A stretch of DNA of 64,000 nucleotides from Isochrysis galbana (lineage: Eukaryota; Haptophyta; Isochrysidales; Isochrysidaceae), in NCBI GenBank assembly GCA_018136815.1, contig CM030935.1, positions 4,642,731 through 4,706,730 of the forward strand, written 5' to 3'. This document shows positions 23,208 to 34,739 of this stretch, piece by piece. Positions within the stretch are counted from its first letter, which is position 1. Every line of letters starts with the position of its first letter. A program made the translations under genes and the position numbers. The notes beneath the pieces were generated by a model. That model was not told the DNA's origin and made no database searches. It saw only the letters and a list, made by a program, of their open reading frames with translations.

Positions 23208-25855
23208 TCAGGGCGAGCGGGGGCCAGATCGCATGGTGTCCGCGGCTGGTTGCGCATTGGGCGTGGACGGCGCCGATGGAGATGGGCTTGTGGGAGGCGG
23301 GAAGCGGTCTTCAGCGCAAAAGGGCCCAATGAGGAGGCACTCTCGCTTGGCCGGATCATAAGCACATCGCTGGAGGCCGTCATCGAGTGCAACGTAGAAT
23401 CGCAGACACTCGATCGATCATTACGCGACGGGTCCATAGAGCAACGGTCGGCCGCGTTCGGCGCGTTCGAGCCGTTATGCCCGTGACACTTCGTGAATGA
23501 GCGTCGAGCCAGCTCACGCTAATGAGCTCTGCCGCCATGTGGGAGCAGAGCAGCCGGGGTTCGGGTGGACGCAGAGCGAGAGTGGGATAGGGCGGCATAG
23601 CCGGTGTTGGGCCGAATGGAGGACGCATCGACTCTGATGGCGAGCCGGGCGGCGGTGCGGAAGGCGACATCGGGTGTTGCCCATCAGGCGTCAGTACGGG
23701 CAGCAGGAGGGCGGCTCTCCAGCTGAGTTGGGCACCGCAGGGAGCGTGATGTTGTACGCTGGATGTGACGGTGGTTGCCCGCGGTTTGGAGGCGGGCTCA
23801 ATGACGCTGGCAGAGGCTCAGACGGCGGCAGGAGGGGCAGTAGCATTGGGCTAGGTGGGACCAGCGTGCGCGGGCTCGGCGGCGTGCGCGGGCTCGGCGG
23901 CGTGCGCGGGCTCGGCGGCGCGCGCGGGCTCGGCGGCGTGCGTGGGCTCGGCGGCGCGCGCGGGCTCGGCGGCGTGCGCGGGCTCAGCGGCGTGCGCGGG
24001 CTCGGCGGCGTGCGCGGGCTCGGCGGCGTGCGTGGGCTTGGCGGCGCACGCGGGCTCGGCGGTGGGCGCGGGCTCGGTGGTGGGCGCGGGCTCGGCGGCA
24101 GGCTCGGCGACAGGCGCGGCGAGGGGGCGGCGGCGGCGGCGAGGGGGGAGGTGGCGAAGGGGGCAACGATGGTGTCAGCTGGTCGTCTAGGCGCTCCACG
24201 CAGGGCTCGCCCAGCCGGCACTCTTGCGTGACGGGATTGTACTCGCAGCGCTGCCAATTCGCGAAGAAGAGCGGGCAGCTATGTGGGTTCCGCCGGCTCG
24301 TCTGTGTGTTGCACCATTCAGGGGGGTCGAGATTGCGCACGTCGGTGAGGGTGGCCTCCATATCGGAGCACAGCATCGGCGGGGGAGGCGGGGGGGAAGG
24401 TGGCGTTGGCGGGCGGGGTGGTGGCAAGGGCGGCGGCGAAGGCCCGGGAGAAGGTGGAGGGAACGACGGCGGGGAGGGCGGGGGGGGTGGCGGAAACGGG
24501 ATTTTAGGCCCATCCGGGTGGACCACGTCGACGACGATGCGACCGGCGTCGTCAACAGCACGTGCGCTCACGTGCACGCGGCGGAGAGCGCCCTCCGCAC
24601 CCACGTCAAGCATAACCGACTCGCCCTCTAGGAGAAAGAGCTTGTCAGCTGCAGTGTCGACCGCGACGCTGAGGAATGTCACACCGCCGTCCGCCTCGTC
24701 GAAGCTCATGCTTTGAGAGAAGATGTGCAGGGCGTGGACCACCGAAGCTCCTCTAGTGGCGAGCAGTGCGCGGTGCTCGACAAAGAAGCGGCGCTCGCCT
24801 CTAGAGGTCACTACGTTGCTGCCGAGCTGCAGGCCGAGCGGCGACACGTCGACCCCCGAAAGCGGCAGGTCCAACGCGGGCAGGGAAAAAGTGCAAGGGT
24901 CGCACGTGCTGTCCGCCGGCAGCAGCGGCAGACGGTCGGGCGCGATCCAGTCCGCCATAAGCCGTTCTGTCACGAGGAAGCGTGTCCACGGCAGGAAGCC
25001 GTTGCCCATCCTGCTGGCATGCGAGTCGACGGGCCGATAGCTGATGTCATCGGGGACGCTGGGAGGCTGTCAACAAAAGCCGTCCTCCACAGGGTCCGGC
25101 CGCTGGTGCCGCCCGTCATCCGCCCGCGTGGTTGAAGCCAAGGTTGTGGCCAAGCTCGTGAGGAAAGGACCGGTCGTAGTCCCTTGCGCGCGTGAGGTGG
25201 ATGGCGAAGCCGGGGAGACCCACCCAGCCCTTGCCGCTCCACCTGAGGCCCTCGCACCGAGCCAGGTATATGGCGCCGAAGTCGAACTCGGCGCGCTTCA
25301 GCCCCATGAGCGCCTCGACCTTCTGGAAGGCCCAGGTGTCCACCGAGAGCCCGTTCTGTCTCCACCGCACCCATCCGACCATCGTGTTGTCCGAGCAGTT
25401 GTGCGAGAAGTACTGCTCAAGGCGCATGGGCGGCGCGACAGTGGGGCGGAGCTGGAAGCGGCCGAACGAGTTGTCCCGGAGCCAGTCGTTGTTATACTCG
25501 ACGGCGTGCTCGATGTAGCTCTTGACGTCGCCCTGGTGCGCCGACTCGACGAGGTCCACGTTGAAGGCCTGTGCGCACTGCGCCTGGTGTAGTCGATGGG
25601 GCAGACAGGGACGATGAGCATGCTCTTCTCACCGACGCTGTACTCCTGCACCACGCGCGTGCTGGGCGCGTGGAGCGAGCTCCCTCCCGGTCGGAACGTC
25701 TCGTGCCACAGCAGCACAAACTCCTTCTCCTCGAGGATGACTCCTTCGACGGCGACCCGTGCGGCACTGAACTGAGGCTGTAGACCTCGCACGACCATCG
25801 GTACGTGGTAGCCATCGAGCAGCGCGGTGGGCTCCTCGTCGGAGAGCACGAGCAG
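23208..25855 (-). pseudogene. M11 gametolysin-like metalloprotease, unit 1 copy (several 1-base breaks)
   Basis: Same gene as 42826-45480. It shares the two missing G's with the left copy (near 25585 and at 24123-24127). It adds further single-base losses near 25060, 25125, 23415, 23482 and 23709, so no long part is in one frame. HELGHNLGFNH remains readable around 25140-25170, just upstream of a 1-base break. The extra breaks cluster towards the N gap, which argues for consensus error over biological decay. Confidence 0.65.
23864..24106 (-). repeat. 18-base PPSPRT minisatellite, unit 1
   Basis: Same array as 14803-15045, with the same number and order of variant units by eye. Confidence 0.85.
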
Positions 25856-26032
25856 CTGTGAGAATCCTTTGTACCGACGGTAGGAAGGGCACGGGGGGAG
25901 GAGGAGGGGAGCGAGAGAGGCCTCGTCGAGGTGGGAGGATGAGACGAGGGAGCGGAGGAGGCCCAGCTGAGCCTCGCAGCTCGTGGAGGGCAGGCTGGAT
26001 GGAGGCGTGGCGAAGATGGATCGCGCGCGCGA

Positions 26033-27397
<1,365 letters not shown>

Positions 27398-28058
27398 TGT
27401 CGAACGCGCGATGACTACAGGCTCATAGGCAAAGGCAGAGGGCCGTTCGATCGAGCCGGCAGCTGACGCGGTCGTGAAAGGGTCGTTGATTGCTGCTTGC
27501 GGGAAGATGTCTGACAGATCATAGTAGAAGTCGGGTCTGAGAGTGTCTGCCATCGGGCGCTACGAGCGATGAGGTAGACTGAAAGTCGGAGGATTGTGAC
27601 GCGTGGCGTCGGAGAGTAGAGACGAGGCTAGCTAGCGGTGCTAGCGAGCTAGTGGAAGAGAGGGAGAATGAGAATGAGAGCTTCTTAGGCTTAGGTCCGA
27701 GGTAGACACGGGAGACTACAACGAATGGACTCAAAAAGTCTGAGGGCACAGAACCACACAAACTAAACCAAACGGGGCGAAAACTAACCACACCTGGACG
27801 GACGGCCAGGCGTCGGCACCAGGGCAACTTAGCAACGCACAGACATAAGACGGAGGGGTCGGCACAACGAGGGCAGACCTCGCTGGGGAGCTACGACCGA
27901 TGGACGGAGAGAAGACAAAAGACGGCCATGGATCATTTGATGACATCGAGAGAAAGTAAGAGAAGAGGCGGTATACCAATCGCCAATCGACGAGACCTTG
28001 AGGCTTAAAATAACCCACAGGTTATAAGTAAAAGTCCGTCATCGTATGGAATACGACA
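27398..28058 (-). mobile_element. LTR with polypurine tract, unit 1
   Basis: 661 bases with TGTCGTATTCC ... GTTCGACA ends on the minus strand, polypurine GGGGAG at 28059-28065, and internal tail to about 28128. Confidence 0.65.
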
Positions 28059-28571
28059 CTCCCCGACTAAATTCGAGTCGTCCCGACGAGCGTCATGGAA
28101 GGAGAACAAAGCAACCGAAATAGAAGAAATCCAGAATTAGAACGACGAGGCGAGAGAAACCAAAAATAACCGAGAAACCAAACGTTGAAAGCGAAAGCGA
28201 CGCTTAAAATAGAAGATGAGAGCACCCGTGGGCCCTTTGAGCACAAATTCGGAAGCTTGACGCGGCAACCTATTTGTACGCACCGTCCCACCCATTTCTC
28301 CCTTTTACAGGAATTCTGCTCGGGTGTTGCGGTGGGTGCAACCGCAGACGACACGCGTCTCATCTCCTGCAAACAACGGCAATCAACGAAGAAAGAGAAA
28401 CAATCTGCAACAACAACGAAAGAAGTGGAATGATTCCGAAGACACGCGAAATGCAGTGAGCTACAATCTCCGACAACTCTATTATTAGAGTCAAAGAGAG
28501 AAGTCACATAGGAGGAAGGGGAGGAAAGACAGCGGACGGAGCGTCGAGCGACAGCAGCGAGCGACAGAGCC

Positions 28572-29554
28572 ATGATGAGCGAGAAGGACGTCGACACTCG
28601 CCGCACCGAGCTCCGGAAGTACTTCCAGGAGGCGCGCAATGGCTACACGACGAAGGGGGGCGAGAGGCGGCCACTGACGCCGTGGGAGCACGTCCCAAGC
28701 GAGGTCGACGCTCGTCGAGCAGAACAAGAGCGGCGGGTTCAACGGGCAATCAAGATGGCTAAGATGATGAAGAGTGAAGAGCCCGACCGGGGACCCCAAC
28801 GTGGAGCTGACCGAGATGGAGACGATGGCGGCGAAACTCGAGGCGCTCAGCAACCACAACGACTTCATGGCGCGCATGGTGATGGAGGTGACCAAGGAGC
28901 GCGACCTCTATCGCCAACAAAGTCCACAACCACAAGAAGGAGAAGTTGGAGTGGGAGGTGAGAGGAGGAGGAAGTCGCGTTCCGTCAAAAGAGGGCCAGG
29001 TGATTTTTTGGTCATCCATATGTGCTTGTTTTCTTTTTAGGTAGCCACAATGAAGATGAGTACAAAGCTAATCACGCTCCCCACTCTCAACACACGCGGT
29101 AACCCGCGAGCAAGGTGCACTTCGAGTACGCGCCGCGTGCGGTTGCGGGGCTGCGGTGCGCGAGCTCGACACGCTGCTGACGGGCGGCCGCTCGGACGCG
29201 GACACGCTGGCGCACGCGGCGGCCGCATACGACGCCGACGGGCTGCGCGGCGCCCGCGGCGCGTTCGTCGTGTCGCCGGCGTTCCACGCGCTGGGCGCGA
29301 CGCCCATCCCGCGCGCGGCGTCGCCCCCGCCCCCGTATGCCTGCGGCGCAATGGGCAAGGATATGTCACTACCGGACTGTGCGACCCTCGAGATCGAGCG
29401 TGCGACCCACCAGGGACCTCCCGCATCCCTCGCGAGGGGCTTGAGCTTGGGCTCCTCACCAGCGAGCAGCCATTGCGAGGCCGACAGCCGGCGATCGGCC
29501 GACGCGGAACCTCCGCGTTTCTTATGGGGATTCGCCCGACATTCACTGCTTTGA
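28572..29554 (+). pseudogene. decayed spliced gene, unrecognised (unit 1)
   Basis: The ATG at 28572 opens MMSEKDVDTRRTELRKYFQE, followed by a charged, helical, coiled-coil-like stretch. The frame is lost at a perfect 7-base tandem duplication (TGAAGAG twice, 28768-28781). The next frame reads VELTEMETMAAKLEALSNHN and DFMARMVMEVTKERDL. One base later a third frame gives NKVHNHKKEKLEWE up to a GTGAGA donor at 28958. The acceptor TTTTTAG ends at 29040. Downstream, KVHFEYAPRAVAG and, after a further 1-base slip at a GGGG run near 29149, RELDTLLTGGRSDADTLAHA continue to a stop at 29554. I do not recognise the family; it is soluble with no signal peptide. Unit 2 (48207-49189) shares all these lesions. 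Confidence 0.5.
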
Positions 29555-29767
29555 TTCCCTCACGCGCGCGATCCTCCCATTCTCCCAAAATAGACTTCCA
29601 TGGGCCGGACAAGGCGGGGGAGTCACTCACCGACGCCATGGATTTTCGTGGGGTAGAGGGGGTTCGCGGGGGGGGGGGGGGTCTGGGGGGGCAGGTAAGG
29701 GGGGTCCCTGGGGAATCCTTGGACACCCAGGAGGGGTGGAAAATAGTGGTTAAAAAGCGTGAGTGAC

Positions 29768-30200
29768 CGGCCTAATTGATATCGGATATCGAGCCCTACG
29801 CGCCTAAATATGGAGCGAGATATCGACTCGATAGATCATAATATATCTCGCATGACGGAGAGCCCCTAAATATCGACTGAGATATCGACGATATTCAGTT
29901 ATAGATATCTCGTTGTCTCGCTCTACGGCGGGAAGAAAGAAGAAAAACGTTGGACGTTGATAGTTCTACCTACGCCTACGCGCCGCCTCTCTCCCGACCG
30001 GAGCTGAGGCTTGCTGCCCTTGCTTGCGCCCAGACTGAAGACCCGGACGCGTCAGCGCGTCGCGCGTCCGCGCGGCCGGCGGCCCGGCGGCCCGGCGCGC
30101 CTAATTATGGACGGGCCTGGCGCAAGCGCCCTAAATATTGACTCAATATGTGGGGCCCCAAAGGGGCCCTAAATATTGACTCAATATATTCGATATCTTG
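29768..30200. repeat. AT array with repeated CCTAAATAT / GATATCGA motifs and GC hairpins, unit 1
   Basis: CCTAATTGATAT, CCTAAATATGGAG, CCTAAATATCGACT, CCTAATTATGGAC and two CCCTAAATATTGACTCAATAT motifs occur at about 29770, 29802, 29864, 30110, 30130 and 30168. They are separated by GC palindromes (GGCGC.AAGCGCC, GGGGCCCCAAAGGGGCCC). Each core is itself a near-palindrome. A GC-rich spacer lies at 29930-30105. Identical in unit 2 (49403-49840). No coding sequence. Confidence 0.6.
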
Positions 30201-30401
30201 ATTCGAGCTCCCAGCTTAGAAGGGGGAGAAGAGGCAGGGGAATAGGTGATGTCATTGTGATTGTGAGTCCGGGAGCGGCGTAGGTCGGTAGCTTAGCGGT
30301 CACCTTCAAGAATTTTTTTATGCTAGCGGATGGAACATGGACATGGACTCCCTTTCAGGAAAATTAATACCCCCCCCCCACCTCCGTTGGCTCTCCCCAT
30401 T

Positions 30402-31871
30402 TTATTCGTCTCGACGCGTCTGCTGTAGCGCAACGGAGCGTGGGCACATGTAGGTTGCGTCCGGGCCATTCTGAACAGCAGGCCGAAAGTAACACGAGGA
30501 AACACTACATCGATAGGGCAAGCCCAAGTTTTGCCGCACATGTTTCTCGCTCCAAACCTTGTCCCAAGCTCCGCACGAGTTGACTCTATGCAATGTCTTG
30601 CTGCTGCAATCAAAGAGGCGCGGGGGCCTCCCACATTTCACCATGGAGCGGCGCAATCGCGCGCACTCGCGATAGCGTAGCATGACGATCTCATGGCGTT
30701 CTTCGGTGGAAAAATACTCGTTGTGACGTAGAATTTGAATCGAGTCGAGTTGGCTGATGTCCACCGACGCAGCACGATCCTCGATCTTGGGCAGCAGATC
30801 GACCGAAATGCTTGAATTCTGCGCGAGCCGCGCGAGTGTACGAGCGGCCGCATTCTTCCTGCGCAACCTCGAGCGCAAGGAGCCCCTGTGAGGCACCAGC
30901 GGTGCGTACCACTCCCAGCCGTCACTCGCAGCATGGTCATGCACGGGGAAGGTGTGATTGCCGGGGCAACTGCTCTGCACCGCATCGTCTGTGAAGGCGC
31001 GCGAAAGAAGGTTGGCTGCCTCCTCGTAATCCCTGGCCACGTATGTGCGCCCGACATTCACAGAGATTCCCGAGCCAGGGGCGACAAACATCCATAAAGG
31101 CGATTGCTTCCACCCAGGTGCCCAAGGGGATTGCACTCTTGGAGCGTCTATTGAGCAATGCAGAATTTCTACCCAGCCATACGAGGGCACTGGTGAGGCC
31201 CTTCTCTGGGAGATCCAGAGCAGGTCTTTCGTGTTGCCAATGATACCGATGCCGACAAAGAATGGGCGCTCAGGCGCCATTGGCGTCATTTTGCAGATGC
31301 CAACCTTGGAGATGAAGAGTAGTGCCTCCTGCGGCAGGAGTGACAGCCAGACAACTCGTAGGTCACTGCTCGATGGCACGCTGCCGCCGGGGCCATAGAC
31401 GGTCTCCGCGTACTCCTTCTGCACGACCCACTCGTACAGACGGCGCACGGCCCATGACACGCTAGGCACCGGCGCGAACTGCTCGGAGGACAATGTCCAC
31501 GAGCGCACAAGCGGCGGGTGTGGCTTCATGTGAGCGCCCACCATTTGCTCAAGCGTCTTTGCGATGGGTACTCTGCCGAGTGCGTACTCCTCAAGAAAGG
31601 CCGGCCCTGGCTTCTGCAGCTCACACTGCGCGCACAGGAAGCACCGGCGTGTAGAGTCTACAGAGTAGAAGCGACAGAGCGCCATCGTCTCGCAGAGAGA
31701 TTTGCACTCAAGCACTGAATGCGTGCGGTGGAGCACAGCAAACGCGGTGCGGTTGGCAGTGATGCCGTGGCCACCCCATGCCATGCTACCAAACGTGCGG
31801 TAACGGTGGCAGCAACGGCCCCAGCTAGAGACCAGCTGGTCGCCCGTCTGCTCGTTGAGCGAGAGCGACAT
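30402..31871 (-). CDS. PAN/apple-like cysteine-rich protein, unrecognised (unit 1, intact)
   Basis: One reading frame runs from ATG at 31871 (MSLSLNEQTGDQLVSSWG) to the stop at 30402, 489 codons. The frame stays open upstream to an ATG at 32030, but that extension crosses a 22-base C run giving poly-Gly and is probably leader. Early in the protein HSVLECKSLCETMALCRFYS and then CFLCAQCE match the spacing of a PAN/apple module, common in secreted or surface adhesion proteins. The middle has Trp/Pro-rich blocks and a motif APGSGISVNVGRTYVARDYE. The C-terminus is Arg- and Cys-rich (CRFRP-type spacing). No membrane segment is seen and no clear signal peptide precedes it. The function is unknown; a role at the cell surface is inference. 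Confidence 0.6.
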   Translation of the reverse strand: MSLSLNEQTGDQLVSSWGRCCHRYRTFGSMAWGGHGITANRTAFAVLHRTHSVLECKSLCETMALCRFYSVDSTRRCFLCAQCELQKPGPAFLEEYALGRVPIAKTLEQMVGAHMKPHPPLVRSWTLSSEQFAPVPSVSWAVRRLYEWVVQKEYAETVYGPGGSVPSSSDLRVVWLSLLPQEALLFISKVGICKMTPMAPERPFFVGIGIIGNTKDLLWISQRRASPVPSYGWVEILHCSIDAPRVQSPWAPGWKQSPLWMFVAPGSGISVNVGRTYVARDYEEAANLLSRAFTDDAVQSSCPGNHTFPVHDHAASDGWEWYAPLVPHRGSLRSRLRRKNAAARTLARLAQNSSISVDLLPKIEDRAASVDISQLDSIQILRHNEYFSTEERHEIVMLRYRECARLRRSMVKCGRPPRLFDCSSKTLHRVNSCGAWDKVWSEKHVRQNLGLPYRCSVSSCYFRPAVQNGPDATYMCPRSVALQQTRRDE

Positions 31872-32544
31872 CTCTCTCTCCGCCAGATGAGAGGAGAGGC
31901 GGACCTTCTCCCCCCCCCCCCCCCCCCCCCCTTTTCCCTTTAGAATTCGCTTCAACATCGTGAAGAGCCGCGTCTGAGTTTTGTTGTCTATCCCCCCCCA
32001 AAAGCACTGCGAGCCAGCGACCAGCGGCATGGAACGACGTAGAGATGGGGTAGGAGTACACTACTTTAAACTGTCTTATTCCGTTGGGGTTAAACCTTTT
32101 ACCGGTGCCACGTGTCTAGTTTCTACCCCTTTCTACGGCGCCTCTCTTGAGCCCCTCGGAGAGGGTCGATCAACCGCTACACGGGAGAGAAGAACACGAA
32201 TTCAGAGAGAAAGAAGGAGGGAGGAGAGGTGAGAGAGGAGGCCGAGCGTGACACTGCCCAAACTGGACCGGAGAGAGAGAGGGCGCGCGCTCTCCCACCG
32301 TAGTCCAAGAGGACACCCGCCGAGAGAGGTGGGGAAGCCCACCCTCTCCACCCTCTCCCGCCGCGAGCACCCCGCCAGCACGCGCCTGCCCACCGGGTAG
32401 CCTGCGGTTTGCTTGCGCACCGCTTGCGTCTGTGCCGAGCGGCACCGCCGCGGCCGGAGCGGCCTGCAGTGTGCTGAACGGTGCGATGCGAACTCGGCTG
32501 AGCGCCTCATATTGCCCACGCCGCCCTGCCCTGGCGCAGCAAGC
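31872..32544. promoter_or_regulatory. probable shared upstream region of two divergent genes, unit 1
   Basis: The minus-strand cysteine-rich gene starts at 31871 and a plus-strand reading frame at 32545. The 670 bases between contain a C run (31910-31931), GA-rich tracts and an AT stretch near 32060-32090. No defined promoter element can be named. The second copy is 52569-53237. Confidence 0.3.
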
Positions 32545-32907
32545 ATGTCCGAGACTGTCGGCAAGGTTCAGAATCCTGAGACCTTGGAGAACGGCAACTA
32601 CAGCACTGGGCTCGCGCCCGGCTTCCCCAACCAGCTGATCGCCACCTTTGTCTGCGGCCACCCCTTCTGTGAATCCTTTCCAACCACCTTGATTCCGTTG
32701 AGAAAGCGAGACTGGTCGAGGACACAAGATTGTTCCCCGATCCCCACTTCTCGGGGTGAGCACCATCGTCGCCTCTCTGGGCTTCTCGCACGTGGGAGAC
32801 AACCACGCACATCGCCCATTTGCAGCACCGGTCTGCCATGTTGGCGGCCTCGTGACACGGTCCTTGTCATCTGTACGCGCTGGGCGGGCCGGAGAGCGGG
32901 GAGGTGA
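32545..32907 (+). CDS. candidate short or first exon, unrecognised (unit 1)
   Basis: The ATG opens MSETVGKVQNPETLENGNYS and TGLAPGFPNQLIATFVCGHP, which has the residue balance of real protein. After about 55 codons the sequence loses that character, so an intron or a break is likely near 32680. In unit 2 (53238 onwards) a run has three G's instead of four near 53447, which changes the downstream frame. No domain is recognised. Confidence 0.3.
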   Translation: MSETVGKVQNPETLENGNYSTGLAPGFPNQLIATFVCGHPFCESFPTTLIPLRKRDWSRTQDCSPIPTSRGEHHRRLSGLLARGRQPRTSPICSTGLPCWRPRDTVLVICTRWAGRRAGR

Positions 32908-33116
32908 GGAGGGGCATCAACCAACCAACCAACCAACTCCTACTACCGACCGCTGCTTGGAAGCGAGCGCATATGAGCTGCCCGAGGCGCACACAGCTTG
33001 ATGCTGGCGGCGACATCGTGTGTCAACTTGCATCGCTTTGAAGTGGGGCAATGTCCTGAGTCCTGAGCCTTATTGCCCATTCTTTCTTTGCTTCCTTTTT
33101 ATTGTCGCTTTTATTC

Positions 33117-33836
33117 ATGCTATTTCTCTGTTCTTTTGGAATCATACTGTGGTATGTTGGGGCGTTCAAACGTTCTGCACCTGCGCGTACTCCCTTCTCG
33201 TATTTCTTAGATATGCTGGGGTTTGTGTCACCATCGTCTTTAACTACGAGGTCGCAGCCAACGCGTCGCAAGTGCTCTTGCTTCCCGCCGAGGACTGCCT
33301 TGTGCGTTCTCATGGCAGTAAGTCCCCAAGTCGTGGACGCCGGGTACTGGAGACGCGACCCTAATTGCGTCACAGATTTGGGGACACCTCTCGAGTGCGG
33401 ACACGACTTTGGCGAGCAAACGATGTATGTCACCGAGAGCAATTGCCTTGAGTGCGTTCGCGCATGTGACCCTCCAAGCAGTCCCTGGCAATACGTGGGG
33501 TGGTAGTGCGTCTTTGGGTTTTGCGGCTTCTCTTGCTCTTGGGCCACTAACAGTGAGGTGTACTGCAAGAGGCGATCCTGCACCTGGATAGATTCGTCGT
33601 CGTTGCCGCCGCCGCCGCCACCGCCGCCTTCCCCACCTCCACCGTCAATACCCGGCACATGCGGCAACACATGCATCGGATACAATTTCTATACTTCGGA
33701 TGGCGTGTGGAGTGGTTTCATGATGTGTGCTTGTGGGAATCTGGAGAGGGGTGTGCAAGAAGAGGGAGTGTGTACAACTTCGAAGGGGCGCAAATTTTGT
33801 ACTTGTAGATGTAATAATAATAAACCATCCATCTGA
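33117..33836 (+). pseudogene. secreted cysteine-rich Pro-hinge protein with an in-frame TAG (unit 1)
   Basis: The ATG at 33117 starts a hydrophobic segment (MLFLCSFGIILWYVGAF) usable as a signal peptide. Cysteine pairs follow: NCVTDLGTPLECGHDF, then NCLECVRACD. A TAG at 33504-33506 interrupts, but the same frame continues with CVFGFCGFSCSW, VYCKRRSCTW, a PPPPPPPPSPPPPS hinge, and a second Cys block (CGNTCIGYNFYTSDGVWSG, CACGN, CTCRC) to the stop at 33836. Protein-like sequence on both sides of the TAG in one frame suggests a recent nonsense mutation, a short unrecognised intron, or readthrough. Unit 2 (53809-54528) has the same TAG. No family is recognised. Confidence 0.45.
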
Positions 33837-33976
33837 GCGTTAGTACCACCGCTCTCACTAGCCCGGTACCGGTACTATCACGACACCCCTCAGCGCACCT
33901 GCCCGCACGCCTTGAAGTGATGGCGCAAGACACATACACATATGCGGCACGTGCGTGATATCGATATCGAGAATCA

Positions 33977-34131
33977 ATAGGCCCAAACCAGAATATGTAG
34001 TTTGGCCAACCCGAATATGTAGCATTTATATGTAGAAAATATGTAGAGGTAGAGATCTGTAGCAAGGCATCCAAATAGGTGCCCAAATATGCGGCAAATA
34101 TGTAGATCTGTTGATAAAAAATCTTGCAAAC
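33977..34131. repeat. dispersed ATATGTAG repeat (copy 2, unit 1)
   Basis: Matches 9278-9431 from ATAGGCCCA to TTGCAAAC with about a dozen differences. The flanks differ. Confidence 0.6.
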
Positions 34132-34159
34132 TAAGGCTGTGAACACCCACCGGCCATAC

Positions 34160-34303
34160 CAAACGTGTTTCAACCTGGTAGTGGCCCACGGCTACATAGG
34201 CTGGTAGTGTTAGTGGACTATAGCTACATAGATTGGTAGTGTTAGTGGCGAAAGTGGTGGGTGTTAACATGTTAACACTGTTAACACGTTAACACCTTAC
34301 TTC
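34160..34303. repeat. two 37-base repeats followed by a GTTAAC palindrome array, unit 1
   Basis: AGCTACATAG..TGGTAGTGTTAGTGG occurs twice (about 34190-34216 and 34222-34249). Four GTTAAC hexamers at 34263, 34271, 34280 and 34288 follow, forming a nearly self-complementary stretch GGTGTTAAC ... GTTAACACC. Same at 54880-54985. Confidence 0.5.
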
Positions 34304-34739
34304 TAGAGCGGGCCGAACATGGATAAAAAATGGTGGGGTAGGAGTACGCAAGCGCAGGGGCAGGGGGGGGGGGGCGCGGAAGGGGACAGTCGGGCAAGCG
34401 CAAGCGCAAGCAAAGGGAAAGCGGCGACGGCACCGGATGAGACAGAGATAGAAGTCAGACAGAGACATATGAGGTGGGCGCAGAAGGCAGAAGGGGAAGG
34501 GGAGGGGGAGAGGGGGAAGGAAATCTGCGGAGGGGGGGGGTGGACACGGAGGGACTGCTTCCGAGCGAGCGCGCCAGAAACAAAAGGGTACGAAAAACTA
34601 AGGGAGAGAACCGGGGAGGGGACGCGGGAAACTCTAGGAACAAGGGAAAGACTAATGGAAAGAAGGGGGGGGGGCGGACGTCGGACGAGCGAAGGGAGGG
34701 GCGAGCGCACGGGACTCCGAGTCTCGTCGGAGCGGGGGG

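Noticed and set aside
29950..30141. Short plus-strand ORF within the hairpin array
   Set aside because: No ATG start and composition follows the GC-rich spacer; no similarity to anything recognised.
30275..30310. tRNA or SINE: TAGCTTAGCGGT fits a Pol III A box, with a T run after it
   Set aside because: No B box at a usable distance and no cloverleaf can be drawn.
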